Shown: one piece after another, positions 1-5,242 of the stretch
Layout of the letters: every line of letters begins with the position of its first letter
Position numbering within the stretch: position 1 is the first letter of the stretch
NCBI GenBank assembly: GCA_025963955.1
Contig: JAOPZU010000177.1
Span: forward strand, 1 to 6,125
Reading direction: 5' to 3'
DNA length: 6,125 bases
From: Solirubrobacterales bacterium
GTDB lineage: Bacteria; Actinomycetota; Thermoleophilia; Solirubrobacterales; Solirubrobacteraceae
Notes under the pieces: generated by a model
What the model was told of the DNA's origin: nothing
Seen by the model: the letters and a program-made list of their open reading frames with translations, nothing else
Database searches by the model: none
Position numbers and translations under genes: made by a program

Positions 1-541
1 CCAGCACTACGACGTCATCTCCGCGTGGATCAAGGCGACCCGCGCGAGCGACCCGGACGCCTCGCTCTACTACCTCGCCGTGATGCTCGAGGCGGGCGAG
101 GACGCGCGCTTCATCGCGCGCCGGATGGTGATCCTCGCCAGCGAGGACATCGGCGGCGCCGACCCGCAGTCGCTCGTCGTGGCGGTCGCCGCGTCGCAGG
201 CCGTGCAGCTCGTCGGGATGCCCGAGGCCGTCCACGCGCTCGCGCAGTGCGCGGTGCACCTGAGCCTCGCGCCGAAGTCGAACGCCGCCTACGTGGCGAT
301 CGCGGCCGCGCGGCAGCACGTGCGCGACCACGGCGCGGCCGTCCCGCCGCCCTACCTGCGCTCGGCCAACCGCCGTGAGGACGGCTACGACTACCCCCAC
401 GATCATCCCGGTCACCTCACGAGGCAGGACGTGATGCCGCCTGCGCTGAGCGGGACGCGCTTCTTCCTCCCGGACGCGGCGGAAGCGGCCTCCGCGGCGC
501 GCCTCGCGGCCCTCCGCCAGGGGCGCGGCGCGGCCGGCTGA
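1..541 (+). CDS. rarA: RarA/MgsA replication-associated recombination ATPase, C-terminal part (5' end outside window)
   Basis: Only the last 179 codons are present; the first complete codon starts at base 2 and the stop is TGA at 539-541. RarA (MgsA, the bacterial Mgs1/WRNIP1 homologue) is a clamp-loader-like AAA+ ATPase that acts at stalled replication forks as a tetramer. The ATPase core lies upstream of the window; what is visible is the C-terminal tetramerisation region. Family hallmarks, in order: HYDVISAWIKATRASDPDA at the left edge, then YYLAVMLEAGEDARFIARR, then ASEDIGGADPQ, then LSLAPKSNAAY, then a GYDYPHDHPG block and the usual late aromatic stretch GTRFF. The order and spacing match the family except between LRSAN and GYDYPHD, where about nine residues usually found there (a KGA..LG.G-like helix end) are missing in frame. 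The tail is Ala/Arg-rich. Identification is from remembered family motifs and is strong. The downstream LexA-box-like site lies after this gene, so it would not control it directly. Confidence 0.93.
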   Translation, partial: QHYDVISAWIKATRASDPDASLYYLAVMLEAGEDARFIARRMVILASEDIGGADPQSLVVAVAASQAVQLVGMPEAVHALAQCAVHLSLAPKSNAAYVAIAAARQHVRDHGAAVPPPYLRSANRREDGYDYPHDHPGHLTRQDVMPPALSGTRFFLPDAAEAASAARLAALRQGRGAAG

Positions 542-574
542 CCGCCCGGCGAGAGCGCGCCCCCCTCGACTTTT
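533..574 (+). terminator. Possible weak intrinsic terminator after rarA
   Basis: A 5-bp inverted repeat, GCCGG at 533-537 and CCGGC at 546-550, spans the rarA stop codon. A second weak pairing, CGAG at 550-553 with CTCG at 565-568, is followed almost at once by TTTT at 571-574. Stems this short are common by chance in GC-rich DNA. The T-run directly after the second one is the only T-tract in the neighbourhood, which is why it is listed at all. Confidence 0.25.
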
Positions 575-619
575 CGTTGCCCTCACAATCAAATACCTGA
601 TCTCCCGCTCCGTTTCGTG

Positions 620-633
620 CGAACATGTGTTTG
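620..633. promoter_or_regulatory. LexA-type SOS box (CGAAC-ATGT-GTTTG)
   Basis: The site reads CGAACATGTGTTTG. The Gram-positive/actinobacterial LexA (DinR) consensus is CGAAC-RNRY-GTTYC, palindromic form CGAAC-N4-GTTCG. Here the left half-site is perfect, the spacer ATGT satisfies RNRY, and the right half GTTTG differs from GTTCG at one base. Counting the flanking G619 and C634, the imperfect palindrome is 16 bp. It sits in the least GC-rich stretch of the window, between rarA and the small gene whose ATG is at 718. A poor -10-like hexamer GAACAT (621-626) lies inside it, so bound LexA would cover a promoter there. The sequence match is seen directly; LexA binding is inferred. Confidence 0.6.
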
Positions 634-717
634 CCGGAGGACGCACGCTGGGCCACGAGTCGTGGTTCCGGCGGACGATCTCCGGGGACACTCGAACCGC
701 CCCGCCGTCCCTCGCCC

Positions 718-1068
718 ATGCCTGTGCTCCTCGACACCAGCGTCCGCCTCGCCCACGGCCCCCGGGTCCGCCTGCGGCACCCGCACGTCCGGGACCGCAC
801 GGGCGTCGCCGCGCTGCTCACCCGCATCGGCCTGGGCGCCGACGACCTCGACCTGCAGCGGGCGCTGCGCTTCGATCCGCGCGTGCGCGCCGTGCTGTGC
901 GCGACGATCTGGACCGTCACGGGCGAGACCGTCGTCGGCCTCGGCGCGATCAGCTACGGGGCCGAGCACGCCGACCTGCTGCTGGTGGACGAGGCGCTCG
1001 CGCCCGGCCTCCGCGAGATCCTGCTGAACACGCTCGCCCTCGCCGGCGCCCGCCGCCGCGCCGCCTGA
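718..1068 (+). CDS. Small GNAT-like protein of unknown function (116 aa)
   Basis: I recognise no named gene here. The start chosen is ATG 718 (MPVLLDTSVRL), because the upstream in-frame stretch from ATG 625 is Pro/Arg/Ser-rich without protein-like character and that ATG falls in the middle of the SOS-box-like palindrome. The protein reads as an alpha/beta fold: VRLRHPHVRDRTGVAALLTR, then GLGADDLDLQRALRFDPR, then two beta-like segments (AVLCATIWTV and ETVVGLGAISYG), then HADLLLVDEALAPGLREIL. The opening 'VRLR...RD...V..LL.R.G' and the strand pair 'VLCATIW...ETVVGLGAI' resemble the first half of GNAT N-acetyltransferases. The acetyl-CoA pyrophosphate loop (R/Q-x-x-G-x-G/A) is not visible, and at 116 aa it is shorter than the usual 140-170. 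It may therefore be a degenerate or minimal GNAT, or an unrelated fold. It lies 84 nt after the SOS-box-like site and 59 nt before the ALDH-like gene, on the same strand, so co-transcription is possible. Confidence 0.7.
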   Translation: MPVLLDTSVRLAHGPRVRLRHPHVRDRTGVAALLTRIGLGADDLDLQRALRFDPRVRAVLCATIWTVTGETVVGLGAISYGAEHADLLLVDEALAPGLREILLNTLALAGARRRAA

Positions 1069-1113
1069 GCCGTCCGGCGCAGGCCACGACGCGGCCTGTC
1101 GGCAGGCCTCTGG

Positions 1114-1119
1114 AACAAT
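1114..1119 (+). promoter_or_regulatory. Weak -10-like hexamer before the ALDH-like gene
   Basis: AACAAT sits 8 nt before ATG 1128. It keeps the two most important -10 positions (A2 and T6), and the spacing resembles the other TANNNT sites in this window. There is no Shine-Dalgarno sequence and no convincing -35 upstream. On its own it is weak evidence. Confidence 0.3.
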
Positions 1120-1127
1120 CGACCGGG

Positions 1128-2726
1128 ATGCCGTCCGCCACGCCCGTCCACCCCGAGAGCATCGCCTCGCGCAACCCCGCCACCGGCGCGACGCTCGGCA
1201 GCGTGCCCGTCACGCCGCCGGAGGCGATCCCCGCCGTCGTGGCCGGCGCCGCCGCCGTGCAGCCCCTGTGGTGGGCGCTGCGCTCCCGCGACCGTGCCCG
1301 GTATCTGCAGCGCGCGGCGCAGGCCGTCGTGGACGAGGCGGACGACCTGGCGCAGCTCATCTGCGCCGAGCAGGGACGGCCACGCGCCGAGGTCGAGCTG
1401 CTCGAGCTGCTGCCGGCCATCGAGACCCTGCAGTGGCTCGCCGAGGAGGGCACGAAGGTCCTCGCGGGCGAGCGCACCGGCGTGATGCGCGCCCTGCGAC
1501 CCCTGACCCGCGCCCGCTGGACCTACGAGCCGCTCGGCGTCATCGCCGTCCTCGGCCCAGCGACCGAGCCCTTCTCCACCCCCCTCGGCGACGTCGCGGT
1601 CGCGCTGATGGCCGGGAATGCGGTCGTCCTCAAGCCCTCGCCGCAGGCCGTGCTGGCCGGTGAGCGCATCGCCCGGGTCTTCGCTCGCGCCGGACTGCCG
1701 GAGGGCCTGCTGCGGGTCGTCCACGGCGGTGCGGACACGGGGGCCGCCCTCGTGGACTCCGAGGTGGACCAGGTGCGCTTCACCGGGTCCTTCGACGCCG
1801 GCCGGGCCGTGGGCGAGGCCTGCGCGCGCGCCGTCAAGCGCAGCGTCCTGGAGCTCGGCGGCAAGGACGTCGCCCTCGTCCTGGCCGACGCGGACGTCGA
1901 CCGCGCGATCGCCGGCACGGTCTGGGCGGCGTTCGCGAACGCCGGTCAGGCCGGGGGCAGCGTCGAGCGCGTCGTCGTCCTGCGCGAGGTCGCCGAGCGC
2001 TTCCTCAGCGGCGTGGTCGCGGCCGCCCGCGCGCTGCCGGTCGGCGATCCGCACGACCCCCGGATCGCCGTCGGCCCGCTGCTCACCGCGGACCGGCTCG
2101 AGCGCGTGCGCACGATCGTGGACGAGGCGGTCGCGGCGGGGGCCACGCTGCACTGCGGCGGCCCGGTGACCGTCGCCGACCGGGCCGACGGGACCTTCTA
2201 CGCTCCCGCGGTGCTCACCGGCGTCACCCGCGACATGCGGATCGCGCGGGAGGAGTTGCCCGGGCCGGTGCTCGTCGTCACCGTCGCGGAGGACGAGGAG
2301 CAGGCGATCCGGATCGCGAACGACAGCGGTGCCGGGCTCGGCGCCTCCGTCTGGACCGCGGACCGGTACAAGGGCGCGCGGATCGCGCGCGAGCTGCGCG
2401 TGGGCATGGTGTGGATGAACGACCACCTCATCACGCGCAGCGCGCCGCAGCTGCCGTGGGGCGGCGTGAAGGGCTCGGGCATCGGACGCGCCCGCGGCGC
2501 GATCGCCCTGCGGACCTGCGCCGAGCCGAAGGTCCTGACGTGGAGCCCGCCGGTGCCCGCCGCCGCGCGGCCGTTCTGGTGGTTCCCCTACGACGGCGCG
2601 CTGGAGCGCACGGGTCGCGCGATCAGCGAGCTGCGCTCGGTGCGGGACCGCGACCGCGAGCGGGCGCTGCGCCAGGGCGTGGCCCCGGCGCTGAAGCTGG
2701 CCCGGCGGGTGCTCGGCCGGCGCTGA
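1128..2726 (+). CDS. Aldehyde-dehydrogenase-fold protein lacking the catalytic Cys and oxyanion Asn
   Basis: The protein has 532 aa from ATG 1128; the open frame continues upstream, but the family N-terminus (SRNPATGATLGSVPV) begins just after this ATG. The NAD(P)-aldehyde dehydrogenase fold is clear: GVIAVLGP strand (about 137-144), GNAVVLKPS with cofactor Lys169, FTGS (218-221), ELGGKD with the general-base Glu242, the EELPGPV block (375-381) and a G.K.SG.GR segment near the end. Two catalytic positions are replaced. The nucleophile Cys is Gly276 (AGQAGGSVERV), exactly 34 residues after Glu242, as in human ALDH2 (E268 to C302). The oxyanion Asn is Thr146, exactly 23 before Lys169, as in ALDH2 (N169 to K192). 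The usual Phe after the second Glu is Pro378. A tail of about 60 aa follows the canonical end, with WWFPYD and then a basic helical stretch. The fold is certain; ordinary aldehyde oxidation looks unlikely, and the substrate and role are unknown. It ends 6 nt from the convergent MpaB-like gene. Confidence 0.92.
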   Translation: MPSATPVHPESIASRNPATGATLGSVPVTPPEAIPAVVAGAAAVQPLWWALRSRDRARYLQRAAQAVVDEADDLAQLICAEQGRPRAEVELLELLPAIETLQWLAEEGTKVLAGERTGVMRALRPLTRARWTYEPLGVIAVLGPATEPFSTPLGDVAVALMAGNAVVLKPSPQAVLAGERIARVFARAGLPEGLLRVVHGGADTGAALVDSEVDQVRFTGSFDAGRAVGEACARAVKRSVLELGGKDVALVLADADVDRAIAGTVWAAFANAGQAGGSVERVVVLREVAERFLSGVVAAARALPVGDPHDPRIAVGPLLTADRLERVRTIVDEAVAAGATLHCGGPVTVADRADGTFYAPAVLTGVTRDMRIAREELPGPVLVVTVAEDEEQAIRIANDSGAGLGASVWTADRYKGARIARELRVGMVWMNDHLITRSAPQLPWGGVKGSGIGRARGAIALRTCAEPKVLTWSPPVPAAARPFWWFPYDGALERTGRAISELRSVRDRDRERALRQGVAPALKLARRVLGRR

Positions 2727-2732
2727 GCGGGC

Positions 2733-3545
2733 CTACGCCGCGAGGGCGCGGGAGCTCGGCACGTGCCGGACCTGCTTGGGCAGCAGCGGCACGAGGACGC
2801 GCTTGAGGTACTCCGCGCCGCCGGCGACGGCGAGCGCGCGGAGCGGGTCCCAACGCAGCTTGTACTGCCGGCGGATGTCGGCGGGCAGCAGGCCGACGGT
2901 GATCTGGTTGGCGAGCTCCACCAGCGGCCGGGCGGCCAGCGGGACGGGCGGGTTCAGGACGATCGCCTTGCCGAGCTCGCGGGCGGTGTCGGTGACGATG
3001 AGGTCCCCCGACGCCAGCATGCGCTCCATGTAGGCGGCGAAGTCGAGGTAGGTCCGCGGCATCTCGTCGTCGGCCAGGCCGAAGAGGCGGCCCATCACCT
3101 TGTAGTCGGTCCAGTACTGCTCGCGCTCGGCGAGCGACAGGCCCCGGACGTAGCGCTCGTACACCAGCAGCGAGGAGTCGACGAGGCAGGCCAGGACCCA
3201 CAGCAGCAGCTCCGGGTCGTCCGCGCGGTAGGGCGTGCCGGCGGGAAAGCGCCCGACCGCGAGCGGGATCGTCCCGCTGACCTGGGCGTGGCCGGCGCGC
3301 ACCCGGGCGCACATCAGGTCGGCGCGCCGCTTCGGGCCCCAGGCGATCGCGTCCAGGACCTCGGCCGTCCGGCGCAGGCGCGCGTACGGGTCGTCGAGGT
3401 CGCCCGTCGACATGAAGAAGCCCTCGAACGCGACCGGGTGCGCGGCCATCATCAGCAGGGCGCGGGGGCCCGCCAGCGCCACCACCTGCTCCCGGTGGAC
3501 CTGGCGGATGACGGCGTCCTCGGCGTAATAGGTCGCAGCAGGCAT
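2733..3545 (-). CDS. MpaB/DUF2236-family putative haem-dependent oxygenase
   Basis: The protein has 270 aa; the stop is TAG (minus strand, 2735-2733). The start chosen is the ATG at 3545-3543, because a -10-like TACCTT lies 8 nt upstream and the longer reading from 3584 would overlap the start of the divergent gene. The family (DUF2236; oxygenase MpaB and rubber oxygenase Lcp relatives) consists of all-helical, haem b-binding proteins. Matches in order: [12 protein letters not shown] (26-37), DPYARLRRT (52-60), [11 protein letters not shown] (81-91), [12 protein letters not shown] (106-117), [15 protein letters not shown] (123-137). By spacing to Lcp, where Arg164, Thr168 and haem ligand His198 are described, Arg56, Thr60 and His86 are the likely equivalents; this alignment is my inference. 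Many relatives read WVHA where this protein has WVLA (Leu118). No signal peptide or membrane helix is evident. The substrate is unknown, since most bacterial members are uncharacterised. It is divergent from the precorrin-2 dehydrogenase gene and convergent with the ALDH-like gene. Confidence 0.9.
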   Translation of the reverse strand: MPAATYYAEDAVIRQVHREQVVALAGPRALLMMAAHPVAFEGFFMSTGDLDDPYARLRRTAEVLDAIAWGPKRRADLMCARVRAGHAQVSGTIPLAVGRFPAGTPYRADDPELLLWVLACLVDSSLLVYERYVRGLSLAEREQYWTDYKVMGRLFGLADDEMPRTYLDFAAYMERMLASGDLIVTDTARELGKAIVLNPPVPLAARPLVELANQITVGLLPADIRRQYKLRWDPLRALAVAGGAEYLKRVLVPLLPKQVRHVPSSRALAA

Positions 3546-3590
3546 GAGTAGACAAGGTACGACGACTAGGCTTGGACGGACCATGCCTGC
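3538..3590. repeat. Inverted repeat covering both divergent start codons (8-bp perfect arms)
   Basis: GCAGGCAT (3538-3545) and ATGCCTGC (3583-3590) are perfect reverse complements, so both genes start ATGCCTGC. Further out, a second 8-mer, TTACGCCG, occurs in mirror position: minus strand 3528-3521 and plus strand 3597-3604, offset by 3 nt. The encoded N-termini are MPAATYYA and MPAAAYA, alike except for a one-residue indel. The region could be a symmetric operator, an old inverted duplication of a start region, or chance. Confidence 0.6.
3546..3582. promoter_or_regulatory. Compact divergent promoter region with two -10-like hexamers
   Basis: This 37-bp gap separates the two divergent start codons. 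On the plus strand TAGGCT (3567-3572) lies 10 nt before ATG 3583. On the minus strand TACCTT (3559-3554) lies 8 nt before ATG 3545. Both fit TANNNT, and a start point about 7 nt downstream would give nearly leaderless mRNAs. The hexamers are only 7 bp apart, so each promoter's -35 region would fall on the other gene's start; the two polymerases could hardly bind together. No good TTGACA-like -35 is visible for either. The start sites are inferred, not observed. Confidence 0.5.
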
Positions 3591-4323
3591 CGCCGCTTAC
3601 GCCGGGAAAGAATGCGTCTGTCAGTTCAAGCGCGGGATCTGTGATCAGACCTGCGTGAAGGACATGCTGGCGACGCCGTTCTACATCGCCTGCCTGAAGC
3701 TGCGCGGGCGCCGCTGCCTCGTGGTCGGCGGCGGGGCGATGGGCCTGGAGAAGACGGAGGGCCTGCTCGCCTGCGACGGCGACGTCACGGTCATCGCCCC
3801 CGAGGCCGGCCCGGAGCTCGAGGCCCTCGCCGCCGAGGGGTCGATCCGCTGGGAGGCCCGCGAGTACGCCGGCCTCGAGGACCTGGAGGGCATCTTCATG
3901 GTCATCGCCTGCACGGACGACACCGACACGAACATCCGGATCTACGACGACGCCGAGCGCCGCGCGATGCTCGTGAACATCGTCGACGTGCCGCCGCTGT
4001 GCAACTTCATCCTCCCGGCGATCGTCCGCATGGGCCCGCTCGCGGTGGCGATCTCGACGGCCGGCGCGTCGCCCGCGCTCGCCAAGCGCATGAAGCGCGA
4101 GATCTCGGAGCTGTTCGGCGAGGAGTACGCGACGCTCGCGATCATGCTCAACGACGCCCGCGGCTGGGCCAAGGGGACGCTGCCCACCTACCAGGACCGC
4201 AAGGCGTTCTTCGAGGAGATCGTGAACGGCGACCCCGACCCGATCGCGCTGCTGCGCGCGGGTGACAGCGCCGGCGTGCTCGAGATCATCGAGCGCGCGA
4301 AGCAGGTCCACCAGCCGGCGTAG
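3583..4323 (+). CDS. Precorrin-2 dehydrogenase / sirohydrochlorin ferrochelatase (siroheme synthase N-domain type) with Cys-rich N-terminus
   Basis: The protein has 246 aa from ATG 3583. It oxidises precorrin-2 to sirohydrochlorin with NAD+ and may also insert Fe to give siroheme (as in Met8p and the CysG N-domain); the methyltransferase half of CysG is absent. Evidence: Rossmann segment [15 protein letters not shown] (43-57), VTVIAPE (68-74), VIACTDD (107-113), [17 protein letters not shown] with catalytic Asp135 (132-148), [19 protein letters not shown] (156-174), and a helical C-terminus ([20 protein letters not shown]). The core starts near [10 protein letters not shown] at 31. Before it lies an unusual extension with Cys11, Cys13, Cys20 and Cys24 (C-X-C-X6-C-X3-C). 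ATG 3583 is preferred over ATG 3664 because TAGGCT lies 10 nt before it and the extension still has mostly G/C third positions, though fewer than the core. ATG 3544 is rejected because it overlaps the divergent gene. Siroheme serves nitrite and sulfite reductases; none is in the window. Confidence 0.93.
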   Translation: MPAAAYAGKECVCQFKRGICDQTCVKDMLATPFYIACLKLRGRRCLVVGGGAMGLEKTEGLLACDGDVTVIAPEAGPELEALAAEGSIRWEAREYAGLEDLEGIFMVIACTDDTDTNIRIYDDAERRAMLVNIVDVPPLCNFILPAIVRMGPLAVAISTAGASPALAKRMKREISELFGEEYATLAIMLNDARGWAKGTLPTYQDRKAFFEEIVNGDPDPIALLRAGDSAGVLEIIERAKQVHQPA

Positions 4324-4326
4324 GGG

Positions 4327-4351
4327 CGGAGGCGGCAGGCCGCCCGCTCCG
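4327..4351. terminator. GC-rich hairpin between convergent genes
   Basis: CGGA (4327-4330) followed by GGCGGC (4331-4336), a 2-nt AG centre, then GCCGCC (4339-4344), a 3-nt bulge and TCCG (4348-4351). The stem is 10 bp with one bulge; the two innermost bases would open to form the loop. It starts 4 nt after the precorrin-2 dehydrogenase stop and ends 17 nt before the stop of the oppositely oriented membrane-protein gene. It could therefore end transcription in both directions. There is no T-tract on either side. Confidence 0.5.
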
Positions 4352-4368
4352 GGGCGCCCGCGACGCGA

Positions 4369-4668
4369 TCAGCCGTCGGGGCCGAGCGCCAGCACGAGCA
4401 GCACGCCGACCAGGAGCCCGCCGCCGATGAGCGCGCTCAGCACGGAGAGCAGCACGCCGAGCGCGGCCCGCCGCGTGCGGGGGAGCCTGCCGGTGATCGC
4501 CGGGTCCGCGAGCTGCCACAGCACCGGTCCCTCCAGCAGCAAGGTCAGCGGCAGGAGTACGGTGGCGGTCAGGGCGGTCCCGTCCCCGATCAGTGGCGCG
4601 AGGGTCAGCGCGACGTAGGCGACGGGGAAGACGCCCAGGGCCAGCGCCCAGAAGCGGCGGTCGTGCAT
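4369..4668 (-). CDS. Small three-helix membrane protein, function unknown
   Basis: The protein has 99 aa; the stop is TGA (minus strand, 4371-4369). The start chosen is the ATG at 4668-4666 (MHDRRFWALAL). A longer reading to 4746 would overlap the divergent moaC start and adds a non-hydrophobic Cys/Arg/Ser segment that does not look like protein. Hydrophobic segments lie at about 6-27 (FWALALGVFPVAYVALTLAP), 31-53 (TALTATVLLPLTLLLEGPVL) and 68-96 (AALGVLLSVLSALIGGGLLV onward). A basic loop, RLPRTRRA, at 61-68 favours that loop being cytoplasmic. I recognise no family motif. It lies between the siroheme gene (convergent) and moaC (divergent), which by itself says nothing firm about function. 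The plus-strand frame opposite it is a Ser/Arg/Pro-rich shadow. Confidence 0.72.
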   Translation of the reverse strand: MHDRRFWALALGVFPVAYVALTLAPLIGDGTALTATVLLPLTLLLEGPVLWQLADPAITGRLPRTRRAALGVLLSVLSALIGGGLLVGVLLVLALGPDG

Positions 4669-4744
4669 GCTCAGGGATACCCGCGGGGCGGCCCGGCGTT
4701 GCACGGCCGCTGACGCGAGGCATCCGCCGTGCGAGCATCCACCC

Positions 4745-5239
4745 ATGCCCGACCGCCTGACCCACCTGGACGATCACGGCGCCGCGCGGATGGTGGACGT
4801 CGGCGGCAAGGCGGTCAGCGCCCGCCGCGCCGTCGCGCGGGCCACCGTCGTCATGGGCCCGCAGACCGCCGCGACGGTGGCGGCGGGGGACGCGCCGAAG
4901 GGCGACGTGCTCAGCGTCGCCCGGATCGCCGGGATCCTCGCCGCGAAACGGACCGGGGAGCTCATCCCCCTGTGTCATCCGCTCGGCCTGGACCACGTGG
5001 ACGTGGACGGGGTCGTGGACGCCGCGGCCGGCACGGTCACGCTGACCGCCACCGCGTCCACCACCGCGCGCACCGGCGTGGAGATGGAGGCGATGACCGC
5101 GGCCGGCATCGCCGCGCTGACCGTCTACGACATGGTCAAGGGGCTCGACAAGGGCGTCGCCATCGAACAGGTCGTCCTGCTCGAGAAGTCGGGCGGGCGC
5201 TCCGGGACGTGGCGCCGCGGGCCCGACGGGTCCGGCTAG
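4745..5239 (+). CDS. moaC: MoaC, cyclic pyranopterin monophosphate synthase
   Basis: The protein has 164 aa, the usual family length. MoaC converts 3',8-cyclo-7,8-dihydro-GTP, made by MoaA, into cyclic pyranopterin monophosphate, the first stable intermediate of molybdenum cofactor synthesis, in the cytoplasm as a hexamer. Family blocks are all present: MVDVGGKAVSARRAVA (16-31), KGDVLSVARIAGILAAKRTG (52-71), ELIPLCHPL (72-80), TGVEMEAMTAAGIAALTVYD (110-129) and MVKGLDKG (130-137). The catalytic set described for the E. coli enzyme (Lys51, His77, Glu112, Glu114, Asp128, Lys131) maps with a constant +1 shift to Lys52, His78, Glu113, Glu115, Asp129 and Lys132, so the enzyme should be active. The start at ATG 4745 follows from MoaC homology; an in-frame ATG at 4667 would overlap the divergent gene. 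There is no Shine-Dalgarno upstream. The 13-nt gap to the next gene implies a shared operon. No moaA is in the window. Confidence 0.97.
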   Translation: MPDRLTHLDDHGAARMVDVGGKAVSARRAVARATVVMGPQTAATVAAGDAPKGDVLSVARIAGILAAKRTGELIPLCHPLGLDHVDVDGVVDAAAGTVTLTATASTTARTGVEMEAMTAAGIAALTVYDMVKGLDKGVAIEQVVLLEKSGGRSGTWRRGPDGSG

Positions 5240-5242
5240 CGT
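5237..5242 (+). promoter_or_regulatory. -10-like TAGCGT overlapping the moaC stop codon
   Basis: TAGCGT fits TANNNT and its first three bases are the moaC stop codon. It lies exactly 10 nt before the ATG of the next gene, the same spacing as TAGGCT before ATG 3583. No Shine-Dalgarno exists in the intervening CCACCCCCCG. It could be an internal promoter giving a near-leaderless transcript, but a TAG stop followed by GCGT is also a chance possibility. Confidence 0.35.

Noticed and set aside
627..1127. N-terminal extension of the ALDH-like protein back to ATG 627
   Set aside because: The extra 167 codons are Arg/Pro-rich, overlap the 718-1068 gene in another frame, and family homology starts just after ATG 1128.
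954..2426. 490-codon open frame on the minus strand opposite the ALDH-like gene
   Set aside because: Its translation is low-complexity Gly/Arg/Asp/Ala/His with no fold-like pattern. Long antisense frames are expected opposite high-GC genes, and the plus-strand ALDH homology is unambiguous.
2718..2740. Inverted repeat CGGCG/CGCCG between the convergent ALDH-like and MpaB-like genes as a terminator
   Set aside because: The stem is only 5 bp with a 13-nt loop, no T-tract, in very GC-rich DNA; not better than chance.
2763..3551. 262-codon plus-strand frame opposite the MpaB-like gene
   Set aside because: Gln/Arg/Gly/Val-rich translation without motifs; the minus-strand frame carries the DUF2236 pattern.
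3544..3582. Earlier ATG (3544) for the precorrin-2 dehydrogenase gene
   Set aside because: It overlaps the divergent gene's start codon and its promoter-like hexamer, and adds a Thr/Arg-rich segment with no similarity.
2623..4311. 562-codon open frame on the minus strand spanning the MpaB-like and siroheme genes
   Set aside because: It overlaps two genes with clear homology in other frames, and its translation is Arg/Gly/Pro/Ala-biased shadow sequence.
4699..4704. TTGCAC as a -35 box for moaC
   Set aside because: No -10-like hexamer occurs at 16-18 bp spacing; the nearest candidate (GAGCAT at 4733) is too far.
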